Source of the DNA: an uncultured Erysipelotrichaceae bacterium
Lineage (GTDB): Bacteria > Bacillota_I > Bacilli_A > Erysipelotrichales > Erysipelotrichaceae
Direction of reading: 5' to 3'
Length of the DNA: 33,748 nucleotides
Assembly (NCBI GenBank): GCA_902786245.1
Contig: CADABS010000032.1
Span: 1-33,748 of the forward strand
Below are positions 1 to 6,467 of this stretch, in pieces. The notes beneath the pieces were generated by a model. That model ran no database searches, had not been told where the DNA came from, and saw only the letters and a program-made list of their open reading frames with translations. Made by a program: the position numbers and the translations under genes. Each line of letters begins with the position of its first letter. Within the stretch, counting starts at the first letter, position 1.

Positions 1-16
1 GAAGTTTCATAGTTAA

Positions 17-55
17 ATCCGAAGAATAAGATAATCATCTCGGATAATTTTTTTT
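17..55 (+). terminator. Possible weak intrinsic terminator
   Basis: ATCCGA at 17-22 can pair with TCGGAT at 40-45 across a 17-base loop, and a run of eight T follows at 48-55. The stem is only six base pairs and the loop is long. It may end a transcript coming from the left of the window, ahead of the broken cas5e. Confidence 0.3.
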
Positions 56-63
56 CTGGGATA

Positions 64-97
64 AAGCGTGTTATCAGAGATCTAGGATAACACGCTT
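64..97. repeat. Perfect 12-bp inverted repeat at the cas5e break
   Basis: AAGCGTGTTATC at 64-75 is the exact reverse complement of GATAACACGCTT at 86-97. The 10-base centre is itself partly symmetric (AGATCT at 78-83), so nearly the whole 34 bases is a palindrome. The right arm runs into the first codons of the surviving cas5e reading frame. No T-run follows on either strand, so it is not a typical terminator. It could be the end of a mobile element, a recombination scar or an operator. Confidence 0.75.
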
Positions 98-355
98 GGA
101 AGAAAAAACTGTGTTCCCTCCAGACCGGTTATGGCCATGAAAACAACTGATTATGAAGACATTATGGATGCTCTGAAGAATTATCCGAAGGACTTGAGAA
201 GCGATCAAACGAATGAATTTGAAACCGAACAGGCAATCGATGACAATGGCTCGTTCAGCAGGGCAGATATAACGCTTGGTTACAGACAATTCGGGAAGAG
301 AACAGTCTGGCGTGGAGTTTTGAAGGAGGTGCCTTATGTATCTGACCAGGGCTGA
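86..355 (+). pseudogene. cas5e: cas5e 3' fragment (type I-E Cascade backbone subunit)
   Basis: The frame opens after a TAG at 83-85 and reads LGRKNCVPSRPV. This matches the conserved LGRKSC...P segment in the C-terminal part of Cas5e. It ends with YRQFGKRTVWRGVL, as expected for a Cas5e C-terminus. About 89 codons remain of a protein that is normally around 220-250 residues. Upstream of 86 all three frames are closed and nothing Cas5-like is seen, so the 5' part is missing in this genome and not merely cut off by the window edge. The first ATG in frame is at 131 and would give 74 residues without the conserved LGRK motif. The last 20 bases overlap the cas6e start, the normal Cascade gene order. 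Most likely nonfunctional. Confidence 0.8.
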
Positions 356-941
356 AGTCGCTTTTGCGTCAAGATTGGGAGCTGACTGTTTGCGGGATAC
401 ACAAAAAATACACGCAATAGTTACAGGTTTAACAGGCGGAAAGCAATCCGACAGTCATACAGTTTACAGAGCAAGAGTATTGCAGAACAGAATTGTTATT
501 TATTGCTATTCAGATAATGGTGCTGTAAATGAAGTTCCGTTTGTTAATGTTACCGGAAACAGGGATGTGACAGCCTGGCTTGAATCATTAACAAACGGGA
601 TGACATTAGGTTTTAACCTGGTTGCTGCTCCATCCAAAAAGGTTAAGACTGATGGTAAAAAGAATTCTCAGCGGAGATTACTGCGCAATAAAGATGACAG
701 GCTTGATTGGCTGAACAGAAAAGCTATGCAAAATGGATTTAAAATCATCGAGGTTCAAGAGCAGAAAGAAGTCAGAAGTACAATCAGGCATCCTGCAAGT
801 AAAGGCGGAATGATGCACATCAACGCTTTTGAATACCAGGGTACACTGACAGTAACTGATGAAGAATTATTCAAAAAGGCAATAAAGACTGGGATCGGAA
901 GTGGCAAGGCATACGGATTCGGTATGATACTGATTAAGTAA
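336..941 (+). CDS. cas6e: Cas6e crRNA endoribonuclease (CasE/Cse3)
   Basis: This 201-residue protein cleaves the repeat hairpin of the pre-crRNA and stays bound to the 3' stem-loop in Cascade. The N-terminus MYLTRAEVAF and an early histidine in the segment QKIHAIVTGL fit Cas6e. The C-terminal glycine-rich loop GIGSGKAYGFGMILI is the hallmark of the RAMP fold. The length is normal. The start has an AAGGAGGTG ribosome binding site at 322-330, five bases ahead of the ATG, and lies inside the end of the cas5e frame. Its target should be the CCCCAC/GTGGGG hairpin of the adjacent array, giving an eight-base 5' handle ATGAACCG. The gene is AT-rich compared with genes right of 4600. Confidence 0.93.
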   Translation: MYLTRAEVAFASRLGADCLRDTQKIHAIVTGLTGGKQSDSHTVYRARVLQNRIVIYCYSDNGAVNEVPFVNVTGNRDVTAWLESLTNGMTLGFNLVAAPSKKVKTDGKKNSQRRLLRNKDDRLDWLNRKAMQNGFKIIEVQEQKEVRSTIRHPASKGGMMHINAFEYQGTLTVTDEELFKKAIKTGIGSGKAYGFGMILIK

Positions 942-943
942 TA

Positions 944-1855
944 ATGCAGAATCTGCAGGAACTGCCGAAACTGATAGACAGTTTAAACTTTCTCTATATT
1001 GAGCATGCAGTAATTGAGAAAGATGCATCTTCAATCATTGCTATTCAAAAAGATGGGAAAATACCGATTCCGATTGCCACAATAACTACCTTATTATTAG
1101 GACCGGGAACATCCATTACACACGCAGCCATCAAGGTTATGGCGGATACGGGCTGTATGATCATATGGTGTGGAGAATATGGAGAAAAGTACTATGCCCA
1201 TGGATCAGGTGAAACGCGAAGTGCGAGAAATCTGTTGATACAGGCCAAATGCTGCATGGATGAAAACATCCATTTAGAAGTTGTAAAAGCGATGTACTTA
1301 TTCAGATTCCCGGATTTGGACGCCACTGGAATGACACTTCAGCAGATCCGTGGGATGGAAGGAATCCGAATCAGACGTGTTTACGAGATGATGAGCGAAA
1401 CAACGGGTGTCCCATGGACAGGGAGATCCTACAGGACTGATTCATGGGATAATGCAGATGACATTAACAAAGCACTGTCTCAAGCTAATTCATTGCTATA
1501 CGGTTTGTGCCATGCAGCAATCGTTTCCCTGGGATATAGTCCCGGACTTGGTTTTATACATGTAGGAAAACAGTTGTCATTCGTGTATGACATTGCTGAT
1601 TTGTACAAAACTGAAACTACCATTCCTGCAGCTTTCGAGGCTGTTCAGACAGGTCAGAATGATTATGTGCATCTGCGAAGAATTTGCAGAAGATATTTTA
1701 ATGAACATGATATTCTTGGCAGGATTGCTAAAGATATATCCGGGTTATTTCAACAGTACAAAAATGAAGATCAGGAAAACATGTATCAGGCTGGTGATTT
1801 ATGGGATGTGAATAATTCGACAATTGCTGGTGGAGTCAACCATGGAGATACTTAA
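944..1855 (+). CDS. cas1: Cas1e integrase of the adaptation complex
   Basis: This 303-residue Cas1 of the I-E type forms the Cas1-Cas2 complex that inserts new spacers at the leader end. Visible family motifs are the acidic segment RGMEGIRIRRVYE, the GFIHVGKQLSFVYDIADLYK region carrying the metal-binding His and Asp, and the N-terminal beta domain with AVIEKDASSIIAI. The length is normal and the frame is unbroken, so adaptation may be intact. The start is two bases after the cas6e TAA. No strong ribosome binding site precedes it, so translation is probably coupled to cas6e. Confidence 0.95.
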   Translation: MQNLQELPKLIDSLNFLYIEHAVIEKDASSIIAIQKDGKIPIPIATITTLLLGPGTSITHAAIKVMADTGCMIIWCGEYGEKYYAHGSGETRSARNLLIQAKCCMDENIHLEVVKAMYLFRFPDLDATGMTLQQIRGMEGIRIRRVYEMMSETTGVPWTGRSYRTDSWDNADDINKALSQANSLLYGLCHAAIVSLGYSPGLGFIHVGKQLSFVYDIADLYKTETTIPAAFEAVQTGQNDYVHLRRICRRYFNEHDILGRIAKDISGLFQQYKNEDQENMYQAGDLWDVNNSTIAGGVNHGDT

Positions 1856-1860
1856 TAGTT

Positions 1861-2136
1861 ATGGTTATTTTCACATTAGATGCTGCACCGTCAGCAATTC
1901 GGGGAGAACTGACCCGATGGTTTCTGGAATTGAAACCTGGTGTGTTTGTTGGAAACGTCAATAAACGAATCCGAGAATTACTTTGGGAGAGAATTTGCAA
2001 GACAGTAAATGTTCGCGGAGCAGTAATGGTTTTTTCCACGAATAATGAACAAGGCTTTGAATTGGAAATATACGGATCACCAGGAAGAACGGTTATTGAT
2101 TTAGATGGAATACAACTAATCAAAGTTACAAAATGA
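1861..2136 (+). CDS. cas2: Cas2e (CasB-type adaptation partner of Cas1)
   Basis: This 91-residue protein is of the E. coli-type Cas2 family. It carries the diagnostic segments RGELTRWFLELKPGVFVGNV and IRELLWERICKTV, followed by the GFELEIYGSPGR region. It bridges two Cas1 dimers in the spacer integration complex. The ATG at 1861 is the only sensible start: an upstream ATG at 1842 is in another frame that encodes nothing similar. GGAG at 1844-1847 is a possible, rather distant ribosome binding site. The stop is only 15 bases before the first CRISPR repeat, which fixes the leader side of the array. Confidence 0.93.
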   Translation: MVIFTLDAAPSAIRGELTRWFLELKPGVFVGNVNKRIRELLWERICKTVNVRGAVMVFSTNNEQGFELEIYGSPGRTVIDLDGIQLIKVTK

Positions 2137-2151
2137 GTACACATTTCTAGT

Positions 2152-4134
2152 GTATGCCCCACATGCGTGGGGATGAACCGGTGTACACTTCTGAAACGCC
2201 TATCACATTGACGTATGCCCCACATGCGTGGGGATGAACCGGTGAAACGACTCCGTTTTACGCGGACAACATCGTATGCCCCACATGCGTGGGGATGAAC
2301 CGATAGTCCAGCGGAAACAGGCATACCTCATGGCGTATGCCCCACATGCGTGGGGATGAACCGCATTTATCTCGGTCATGTTCGGAATCGTCAACGGTAT
2401 GCCCCACATGCGTGGGGATGAACCGTAATATCTGGCAAAATCCGGTATATATGCGTAGTATGCCCCACATGCGTGGGGATGAACCGAACTGCTGAAACAG
2501 GGCATCAATGACCTTAAGGTATGCCCCACATGCGTGGGGATGAACCGTTGGCGTATTTCTCGGCGTGATCGTGGCGATCGTATGCCCCACATGCGTGGGG
2601 ATGAACCGAACTGTGCGAACTTCCACAGATTCTTCTCATCGTATGCCCCACATGCGTGGGGATGAACCGGTGCCGGTGATCCGCCTCGACCATATGACAG
2701 AGTATGCCCCACATGCGTGGGGATGAACCGCGGATGCCTGCCCGGATCGCACTTGTGTTCTCGTATGCCCCACATGCGTGGGGATGAACCGAGGATGCCA
2801 ACCATCAACACCCTCTTTCATCAGTATGCCCCACATGCGTGGGGATGAACCGACCGGAAGGGGATGGAGATACTCGGACGAAGAGTATGCCCCACATGCG
2901 TGGGGATGAACCGGATGAAGAAAAAATGAACCGAGTGACATTGATGTATGCCCCACATGCGTGGGGATGAACCGCAGATACTTTCCCTGTCGTCGTGCTG
3001 TCTGCAGTATGCCCCACATGCGTGGGGATGAACCGTTAGTGACAACAGGACTGCCATCATACTGTCCGTATGCCCCACATGCGTGGGGATGAACCGATCA
3101 TGGTAAACGTATTACCAGTGCTCTATGAGTATGCCCCACATGCGTGGGGATGAACCGCCTCAGCGCTTCCTGAAATCCGGCGAGACACCGTATGCCCCAC
3201 ATGCGTGGGGATGAACCTCAGATCCGGGAAATCATACGGCGACATTGCCCGTATGCCCCACATGCGTGGGGATGAACCGATTTGATCTTCATGACCACAA
3301 CACAGAAGCTTGTATGCCCCACATGCGTGGGGATGAACCGAAATAAGGAGGTCATTAACATATGGCAGTTAAGTATGCCCCACATGCGTGGGGATGAACC
3401 GATAAGGAACGACGCCCTGCTGGATATTGCCGCGTATGCCCCACATGCGTGGGGATGAACCGCTTGGAAGAAGGATCTCCAGCTATGATATATCGTATGC
3501 CCCACATGCGTGGGGATGAACCGATGGGGGATATGCCTTCCTCAGACTCAGTATGGGTATGCCCCACATGCGTGGGGATGAACCGGCTTTCCGGGGAGGA
3601 GATACCCACGCAAACAGGTATGCCCCACATGCGTGGGGATGAACCGCGGGATCTTCAGAAGCGGCTGACCAAACTATGGTATGCCCCACATGCGTGGGGA
3701 TGAACCGACGTTCACACTGGTCGGTTATCAGCGTCCTACGTATGCCCCACATGCGTGGGGATGAACCGTATGGTATATAATAGATAAGCCTTCTTTAATC
3801 GTATGCCCCACATGCGTGGGGATGAACCGTATTTCCGTAAGGCTCGAAAAGGCAGTATCTGGTATGCCCCACATGCGTGGGGATGAACCGTTGTTGTGAC
3901 ATCGTAGACAATGTTGTGATAGGTATGCCCCACATGCGTGGGGATGAACCGCGGAAGCCCGGCGGTAAGTGGGTGCTATATCAGTATGCCCCACATGCGT
4001 GGGGATGAACCGAACATCGAGGACAACGTCGCCAGCGCCCAGACGTATGCCCCACATGCGTGGGGATGAACCGCCAAGTGTGAGACGATCAGCGGCGCGG
4101 CCTACGTATGCCCCACATGTGTGAAGACGATCGA
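2152..4134 (+). CRISPR. Type I-E CRISPR array, 33 repeats and 32 spacers
   Basis: A 29-base repeat starts GTATGCCCCAC and ends GTGGGGATGAACCG. It recurs every 61 bases from 2152, with 32-base spacers. Two spacers (2364-2396 and 3524-3556) are 33 bases. All repeats look identical except the one at 3190-3218, which ends in T instead of G, and the last at 4106-4134, which is degenerate after ACATG. The decayed end marks the distal (trailer) side, so the leader is next to cas2 and transcription is rightward. CCCCAC and GTGGGG pair to a six-base stem with loop ATGC, the expected Cas6e substrate. I saw no spacer repeated and none matching another part of this window by eye. Confidence 0.99.
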
Positions 4135-4160
4135 AAAGGGATAGTAGAGGAAAACACGAT

Positions 4161-4430
4161 TTATTGACCGGGGCAGGATCTGTCCCTTTTTCTGTATCCG
4201 GCAGGGGTCACTCCGCAGTATGCATGAAATACACGGGAAAAATGCGAAGGGGAAGAATAGCCCAGATAATCGCTGATCTGCAGAATGCTTTTGGAACGGT
4301 CTGCCAGCAGGGCTTTTGCCTTTTCTGTTTTCACCTGATGAATGAAATCATTCAGCGTCTGTCCGGTTTCCTTTTTGAAAAGCATGGAGAGATGGCTTCT
4401 GGACAGAGAGAACTGGGCAGAAGCCGGAAA
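4161..4430 (-). pseudogene. AraC-family HTH domain remnant
   Basis: The leftward frame reads ASAQFSLSRSHLSMLFKKE, then GQTLNDFIHQVKTEKAKALL, ILQISDYLGYSSPSHFSRVF and GVTPAGYRKR. This is the two-helix-turn-helix DNA-binding domain of AraC/XylS regulators, whose full proteins have about 250-300 residues. The frame is closed by a stop (complement of 4431-4433), and only about 90 codons remain, so the ligand-binding half and first HTH residues are missing. The internal ATG at 4385 would give 74 residues beginning inside the DNA-binding domain. It lies directly between the CRISPR array end and the MFS remnant, in a scar region. Confidence 0.8.
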
Positions 4431-4472
4431 TCATCTCAATGACTGTGTATGCTCTGACAGATCATAACAAAA

Positions 4473-4492
4473 CACCCGTCTTTTGACGGGTG
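4473..4492. terminator. Hairpin terminator copied with the MFS remnant
   Basis: CACCCGTC at 4473-4480 pairs with GACGGGTG at 4485-4492 around TTTT. On the leftward strand TGTTTTGTTATG follows. The same stem and flanks are found at 9627-9646, where the loop is ATCT. Here it follows the decayed MFS tail and can also end the leftward deoR transcript. Confidence 0.75.
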
Positions 4493-4493
4493 C

Positions 4494-4597
4494 TTCATCT
4501 GCCGGAATCAGCAGTCTGCAAACAGTGATCATGATGAATGCGGTCAGCGAAGAGAACAGCCCATCCGCAATTGTATATGCCAGGGAGACCGTCAGAC
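4494..4597 (-). pseudogene. Remnant of the 3' end of an MFS transporter gene
   Basis: Together with the hairpin just left of it, this stretch is a degenerate copy of 9647-9837, the end of the intact MFS gene. Shared blocks include CAGTGAT.ATGATGAATG, CAGCGAAGAGAACAGC and CGCAATTGTA..TGCCAGGGAGA, in the same orientation. The copy lacks 72 bases between two TCAGCG hexamers of the intact gene (9708-9713 and 9780-9785), as expected from slippage at microhomology. It runs into the stop codon of the DeoR gene at 4592-4594. No coding capacity remains. Confidence 0.75.
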
Positions 4598-5341
4598 GGT
4601 CATGACTTCAATTTCTGCCCGGACAAGCTTTTCTCTGACATTGTCAGGAATATCTGCGTCTGTCAGGACGATGACATGGCTTGATGACAGATGCAGAGGA
4701 ACCGTACCTGCCTCATTGAACTTTTCGCTTTCCGTGAGAATTACGACATTATCAGCGGAAGCGGACATATCACGGACGGCCTGTGCCCGGAGCTGGTCTT
4801 TATTGGTGAAACCGGTTCTTTCACTCCATCCGTCGGTACCTGCGAAGCAGTATTTCACATTGTAATTCATCACGCAGTCGCGGATCATCGGACCTACCAG
4901 ACACTGCGATTCTTTCTGATAGATGCCGCCGAGCAGAACGATCTGCACATTGGTTTCACTGCGGATATAATCCGCGATAAATGCACTGTTTGTCACAACC
5001 GTGACATTCTTTTTTGTTTTTGCGATCGTCAGGGCTGCCAGAGCACAGCAGCTGCCGTTTTCAATGAAGACGGTATCGCCGTCGCTGATCAGTTTTGCTG
5101 CTTTTGCGGCAATCCTGGTCTTTTCTTCATAATGCCAGGCAAGACGGCTGTTGACATCGTCCTCGCTGCTCAGCTCTGCGAATCCGTGAATGCGGCGGAT
5201 CAGATGCATTTTCTCCAGTGCATCCAGGTCTTTGCGGATTGTGACCTGGGAAACACCGAGCAGGGCGGATAATTCTGTTACTTCGATTCTTCTGCGTTCT
5301 ACCAGAAGACTCAGAATTTCATTTTCTCTCTGTTTCTTCAT
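4592..5341 (-). CDS. DeoR/GlpR-family transcriptional repressor
   Basis: The protein has 249 residues from the ATG at 5341. Residues 1-55 form a DeoR-type helix-turn-helix (EVTELSALLGVSQVTIRKDL, then LIRRIHGFAEL). The remainder is the DeoR C-terminal sensor fold, which binds phosphorylated sugars (VVTNS, LLGGIYQKES and GTDG segments). The usual D-[SG]-[ST]-T turn appears as ENGSCCA, so ligand preference may differ from well-known members. A TTG at 5380 and an ATG at 5359 are possible earlier starts, but family alignment favours 5341. It follows the activase gene by 47 bases on the same strand, so it is probably co-transcribed. It is the obvious regulator of the glycyl-radical cassette, with a phosphorylated sugar as probable inducer. 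Confidence 0.9.
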   Translation of the reverse strand: MKKQRENEILSLLVERRRIEVTELSALLGVSQVTIRKDLDALEKMHLIRRIHGFAELSSEDDVNSRLAWHYEEKTRIAAKAAKLISDGDTVFIENGSCCALAALTIAKTKKNVTVVTNSAFIADYIRSETNVQIVLLGGIYQKESQCLVGPMIRDCVMNYNVKYCFAGTDGWSERTGFTNKDQLRAQAVRDMSASADNVVILTESEKFNEAGTVPLHLSSSHVIVLTDADIPDNVREKLVRAEIEVMTV

Positions 5342-5388
5342 ACCTATCACCGGTTTCATTTTAAATCGATAAACTTTCAAATGATAGT

Positions 5389-6288
5389 TCAGAAGAATGC
5401 GCTGATGCCATGACGGATAAAGATCTGTCTGTATTCCTCCAGATCTTCGCGGTGATATGCCGTGACATCCTTATAGGCATATGCCCGCCCGAGCTGTTCG
5501 TATTTGTTTTCGCCGAACTGATGGAAGGGAAGCAGCTGGCATTCTGTACCACCGGCTTCCCGTATGACGCGGGCAAGATTCTGCGCATCTTCCGGGGAAT
5601 CGTTGAATCCGGGGATGACAGGAATCCTGGGCAGTACATCTTTACCTGTGGAAAAGGCATATTTCAGATTCGAAAGAATCAGTTCATTCGGTACACCCGT
5701 TCCTTTTTTATGCGTACCGGAATTCCAGTGCTTTACATCAAAGAGGATGGTATCAACGTTTTCAATGACAGATGCGAAGATTTCCTGACTGGCAAAACCT
5801 GTTGTTTCACAGCATGTATGCAGTCGGTTTTCCTTTGCGGCTTTCAGCAGATGGATGGCGAATTCCGGCTGTGCCAGCATCTCACCGCCGGACAGGGTCA
5901 TTCCGCCGCCGCTTTCTTCATAGAAAGGAAGGTCCTGCATGACGGTATCCATGACTTCTCTGACTGTCTTCAGTTCACCTTCATTTTTCAAGGCTCTGCC
6001 GGGACATTCCCGGAAACATTTCCCGCAGCCGTCGCATCTTGAAGGATCAACCGTGATTTTTCCTTCCTGCATACGGGCTGCCTGATGGGGACAGACTTCA
6101 ATGCAGTGATGGCAGCCAAGACATTTCTTCGCATCCCACATGATCTCCGTCCGGATCAGCTGACTTTCCGGATTGGCACACCACTGGCAGCGCAGAGGGC
6201 ATCCTTTGAGAAAGACAACGGTGCGGATTCCCGGTCCGTCATTGACGGAGAATTTCTGGATATTGAATACAATGCCTTTGTCTTTCAT
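5389..6288 (-). CDS. Glycyl-radical enzyme activating enzyme (radical SAM, YbiY-like)
   Basis: This 299-residue radical-SAM enzyme uses S-adenosylmethionine to install the glycyl radical on the adjacent enzyme. From the ATG at 6288, C30, C34 and C37 (GCPLRCQWC) form the SAM-cluster motif CxxxCxxC. Two ferredoxin-type clusters follow (C56/59/62/66 and C85/88/91/95). FSVNDGPGIRT and SGGGMTLSGGEML are family signatures. An upstream ATG at 6327 lies within the mapped promoter (between -35 and -10), so it cannot be the start. GAGG, about ten bases before 6288, is a good ribosome binding site. The gene runs divergently from the glycyl-radical enzyme and upstream of the DeoR regulator. The two-ferredoxin insert is typical of activases for enzymes other than pyruvate formate-lyase. 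Confidence 0.94.
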   Translation of the reverse strand: MKDKGIVFNIQKFSVNDGPGIRTVVFLKGCPLRCQWCANPESQLIRTEIMWDAKKCLGCHHCIEVCPHQAARMQEGKITVDPSRCDGCGKCFRECPGRALKNEGELKTVREVMDTVMQDLPFYEESGGGMTLSGGEMLAQPEFAIHLLKAAKENRLHTCCETTGFASQEIFASVIENVDTILFDVKHWNSGTHKKGTGVPNELILSNLKYAFSTGKDVLPRIPVIPGFNDSPEDAQNLARVIREAGGTECQLLPFHQFGENKYEQLGRAYAYKDVTAYHREDLEEYRQIFIRHGISAFF

Positions 6289-6309
6289 AGCAGGATACCT
6301 CACATTCAT

Positions 6310-6338
6310 AGAATAATCGGTATGCATACGCTTGTCAA
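6310..6338 (-). promoter_or_regulatory. SigA-type promoter of the activase-deoR operon
   Basis: On the leftward strand TTGACA (6338-6333) is followed after exactly 17 bases by TATTCT (6315-6310). Transcription would start near 6303, only about 15 bases before the 6288 start. The spacer contains a perfect 10-base palindrome GTATGCATAC at 6320-6329, a possible operator. Confidence 0.75.
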
Positions 6339-6347
6339 CGCAAAAAC

Positions 6348-6360
6348 TTACGAATGAAAC
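6348..6360 (+). promoter_or_regulatory. Candidate DeoR operator, copy 1
   Basis: TTACGAATGAAAC lies just upstream of the -35 box of the leftward promoter. It repeats nearly unchanged at 6445-6457 (TTACGAACGAAAG), and a shorter AACGAAAC sits at 6428-6435. Repeated ACGAA/GAAA units in the divergent region of a DeoR-controlled operon are plausible repressor sites. The assignment is inference. Confidence 0.45.
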
Positions 6361-6390
6361 TAAAAATAATTACATAAGCAATATTATTTG

Positions 6391-6419
6391 TTGACAGTTT
6401 CTGTCAGAAAACGTATATT
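6391..6419 (+). promoter_or_regulatory. SigA-type promoter of the glycyl-radical operon with overlapping palindrome
   Basis: TTGACA at 6391-6396 and TATATT at 6414-6419 are separated by exactly 17 bases. TGACAG at 6392-6397 and CTGTCA at 6401-6406 form a perfect inverted repeat around TTT, covering the -35 box, so a protein bound there would block the promoter. The start of transcription should be near 6426. Confidence 0.8.
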
Positions 6420-6444
6420 GTAATTGCAACGAAACAAATAACGC

Positions 6445-6457
6445 TTACGAACGAAAG
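6445..6457 (+). promoter_or_regulatory. Candidate DeoR operator, copy 2
   Basis: TTACGAACGAAAG is the second copy of the repeat at 6348-6360 and lies downstream of the predicted transcription start, just before the AAAGGAAAGG ribosome binding site of the glycyl-radical enzyme. Occupancy here would act as a roadblock. With copy 1 about 97 bases away, looping is possible. Confidence 0.45.
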
Positions 6458-6467
6458 GAAAGGCAAT

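Noticed and set aside
3449-3703. Rightward frame with PHMRGDEP repeats
   Set aside because: Forward translation of the CRISPR repeat.
1836-4057. A chain of overlapping leftward reading frames with repeated SSPRMWGI, RFIPTHVGHT and VHPHACGAY
   Set aside because: These are translations of the CRISPR repeat in its three reverse frames. They have no ribosome binding sites and differ only in the spacer-coded parts.
5342-5380. N-terminal extension of the DeoR protein from a TTG
   Set aside because: Family alignment starts at the ATG at 5341, and no ribosome binding site precedes the TTG.
5410-6042. 210-codon rightward frame opposite the activase
   Set aside because: Antisense shadow of a clearly conserved gene, with no ribosome binding site or recognisable domain.
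6289-6327. N-terminal extension of the activase
   Set aside because: The extra ATG lies between the -35 and -10 boxes of the gene's own promoter, and a good ribosome binding site precedes 6288.
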